From: Brevibacterium spongiae
Lineage (GTDB): Bacteria > Actinomycetota > Actinomycetes > Actinomycetales > Brevibacteriaceae
DNA length: 64,000 nt
Direction of reading: 5' to 3'
NCBI RefSeq assembly: GCF_026168515.1
Contig: NZ_CP093443.1
Span: 2,542,001-2,606,000 of the forward strand
The position numbers and the translations under genes were made by a program. Below the pieces are notes generated by a model. That model worked only from the letters and a program-made list of their open reading frames with translations. It was not told the origin of the DNA and searched no databases. Shown piece by piece: positions 63,504 through 64,000 of the stretch; position 1 is the first letter of the stretch, and the number at the start of each line of letters is the position of its first letter.

Positions 63504-64000
63504 GTGACTGATTCTGACTTGATGCCGATCGGGACCTTCGCCCGAACAGTGGGTCTGACGGCGAGCGCGCTGCGATTCTACGACGATGCCGGCATCCTCC
63601 ACCCCGACCATGTCGATGCCCAGACCGGATATCGTTTCTACAGTGAAGAACAGATAAACACAGCACATCGACTTCGGGAGCTTCGGGAGCTCGGAATGCC
63701 GCTGTCCGATGTCTCTCGGTTCTTCGCGGCCGCAACTGCATCCGACTCTGCGGAATCGCTACGGGTCCTGAATGACCATATGCGCAGGGTCTCAGCTGAA
63801 GGCGCGCGGTTGCAGCACGTAGCCGCACGCCTCACTGAGTCTCTGCGATCAGAGCCTTCGGCACCGCTGTGCGCTCTTCCCGGGCCCTTCTTCGCCGCAG
63901 CCGTCGACCAGCTTCTGGCGACTACAACGGACGATCCCAGGTTCCCCGTCCTCAACGGTGTTCGCCTCAGCGTTGAACCCGACGCGCTCATACTGGCGGC
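63504..64000 (+). CDS. MerR-family regulator, apparently fused to a DNA polymerase III beta-clamp-like domain (3' part outside window)
   Basis: 165 residues visible from GTG at 63504 (an ATG at 63522 is an alternative). Residues 8-75 are a MerR winged helix: IGTFARTVGLTASALRFYDD, AGILHP, QTGYRFYSEEQINTAHRLRE, LRELGMPLSDV. A helical dimerisation segment follows (residues 85-125). The last part, PFFAAAVDQLLATTTDDPRF then PVLNGVRLSVEPDALILAA, resembles the first domain of the sliding clamp (DnaN), where LPVLxGVRLEV and a following ATDRYRLA are typical. Such MerR-clamp fusions occur in actinobacteria. The rest is outside the window, so the fusion is inferred from about 40 residues. Confidence 0.75.
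   Translation, partial: MTDSDLMPIGTFARTVGLTASALRFYDDAGILHPDHVDAQTGYRFYSEEQINTAHRLRELRELGMPLSDVSRFFAAATASDSAESLRVLNDHMRRVSAEGARLQHVAARLTESLRSEPSAPLCALPGPFFAAAVDQLLATTTDDPRFPVLNGVRLSVEPDALILA

Overview
The window looks like the chromosome of a high-GC actinobacterium, most likely Brevibacterium or a close relative. That placement is inference. It rests on GC-rich codon use with many GTG/TTG starts, a fused pabAB followed by pabC, an actinobacterial-style MerR/beta-clamp fusion, and a cyclic-ketone Baeyer-Villiger gene set of a kind known from Brevibacterium.

Left region (1-13.2 kb) is a defence/repair-like island. Two overlapping minus-strand genes encode a UvrD/AddA-like helicase (runs off the left edge) and an AddB-like PD-(D/E)XK nuclease. 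Divergent from them, across a 171-bp AT-rich gap, is a 928-aa protein joining an SF2 helicase to an almost complete sigma-70-type factor. This is the most unusual item in the window. An ISL3-family element with a perfect 8-bp target duplication separates it from a small HhH-GPD-like gene. A decayed MFS transporter relic, a DUF262/DUF1524 (GmrSD-like) protein with an alkyltransferase-like tail, and a patatin-like lipase follow.

Middle-left (13.2-28.1 kb) is ordinary metabolism and transport. It holds a TetR - MFS - amidohydrolase - amidase - M20 peptidase cluster, an ABC1/UbiB kinase-like protein, a FitAB-type toxin-antitoxin pair with a repeated operator, and a LysR-DctQ-DctM-DctP TRAP transporter unit divergent from an Asp/Glu racemase of the YgeA type.

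Middle-right (28.2-50.1 kb) is packed with insertion sequences. Two more ISL3 copies lie in tandem with a 5-bp spacer, and the first is split by an IS21-family element. A second copy of that IS21 element splits a short-chain dehydrogenase gene. A different IS21-like element and an IS3-family element follow; the IS3 element splits an MHS-type transporter. Between them is a catabolic cluster (esterase, type I Baeyer-Villiger monooxygenase, Fe-alcohol dehydrogenase, hydroxyacyl-CoA dehydrogenase-like, two SDRs) that fits oxidation of a cyclic alcohol or ketone through a lactone. A decayed copy of the pabAB start also lies here.

Right region (51.3-64 kb) returns to core genes: pabC and pabAB, a low-GC pair of membrane proteins of unknown role, an SDR, pheS-pheT with a terminator, an acetolactate synthase-type ThDP enzyme, a small membrane protein, and a MerR regulator that appears to continue into a DNA polymerase III beta-clamp-like domain at the right edge. 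No tRNA, rRNA or CRISPR array was seen.
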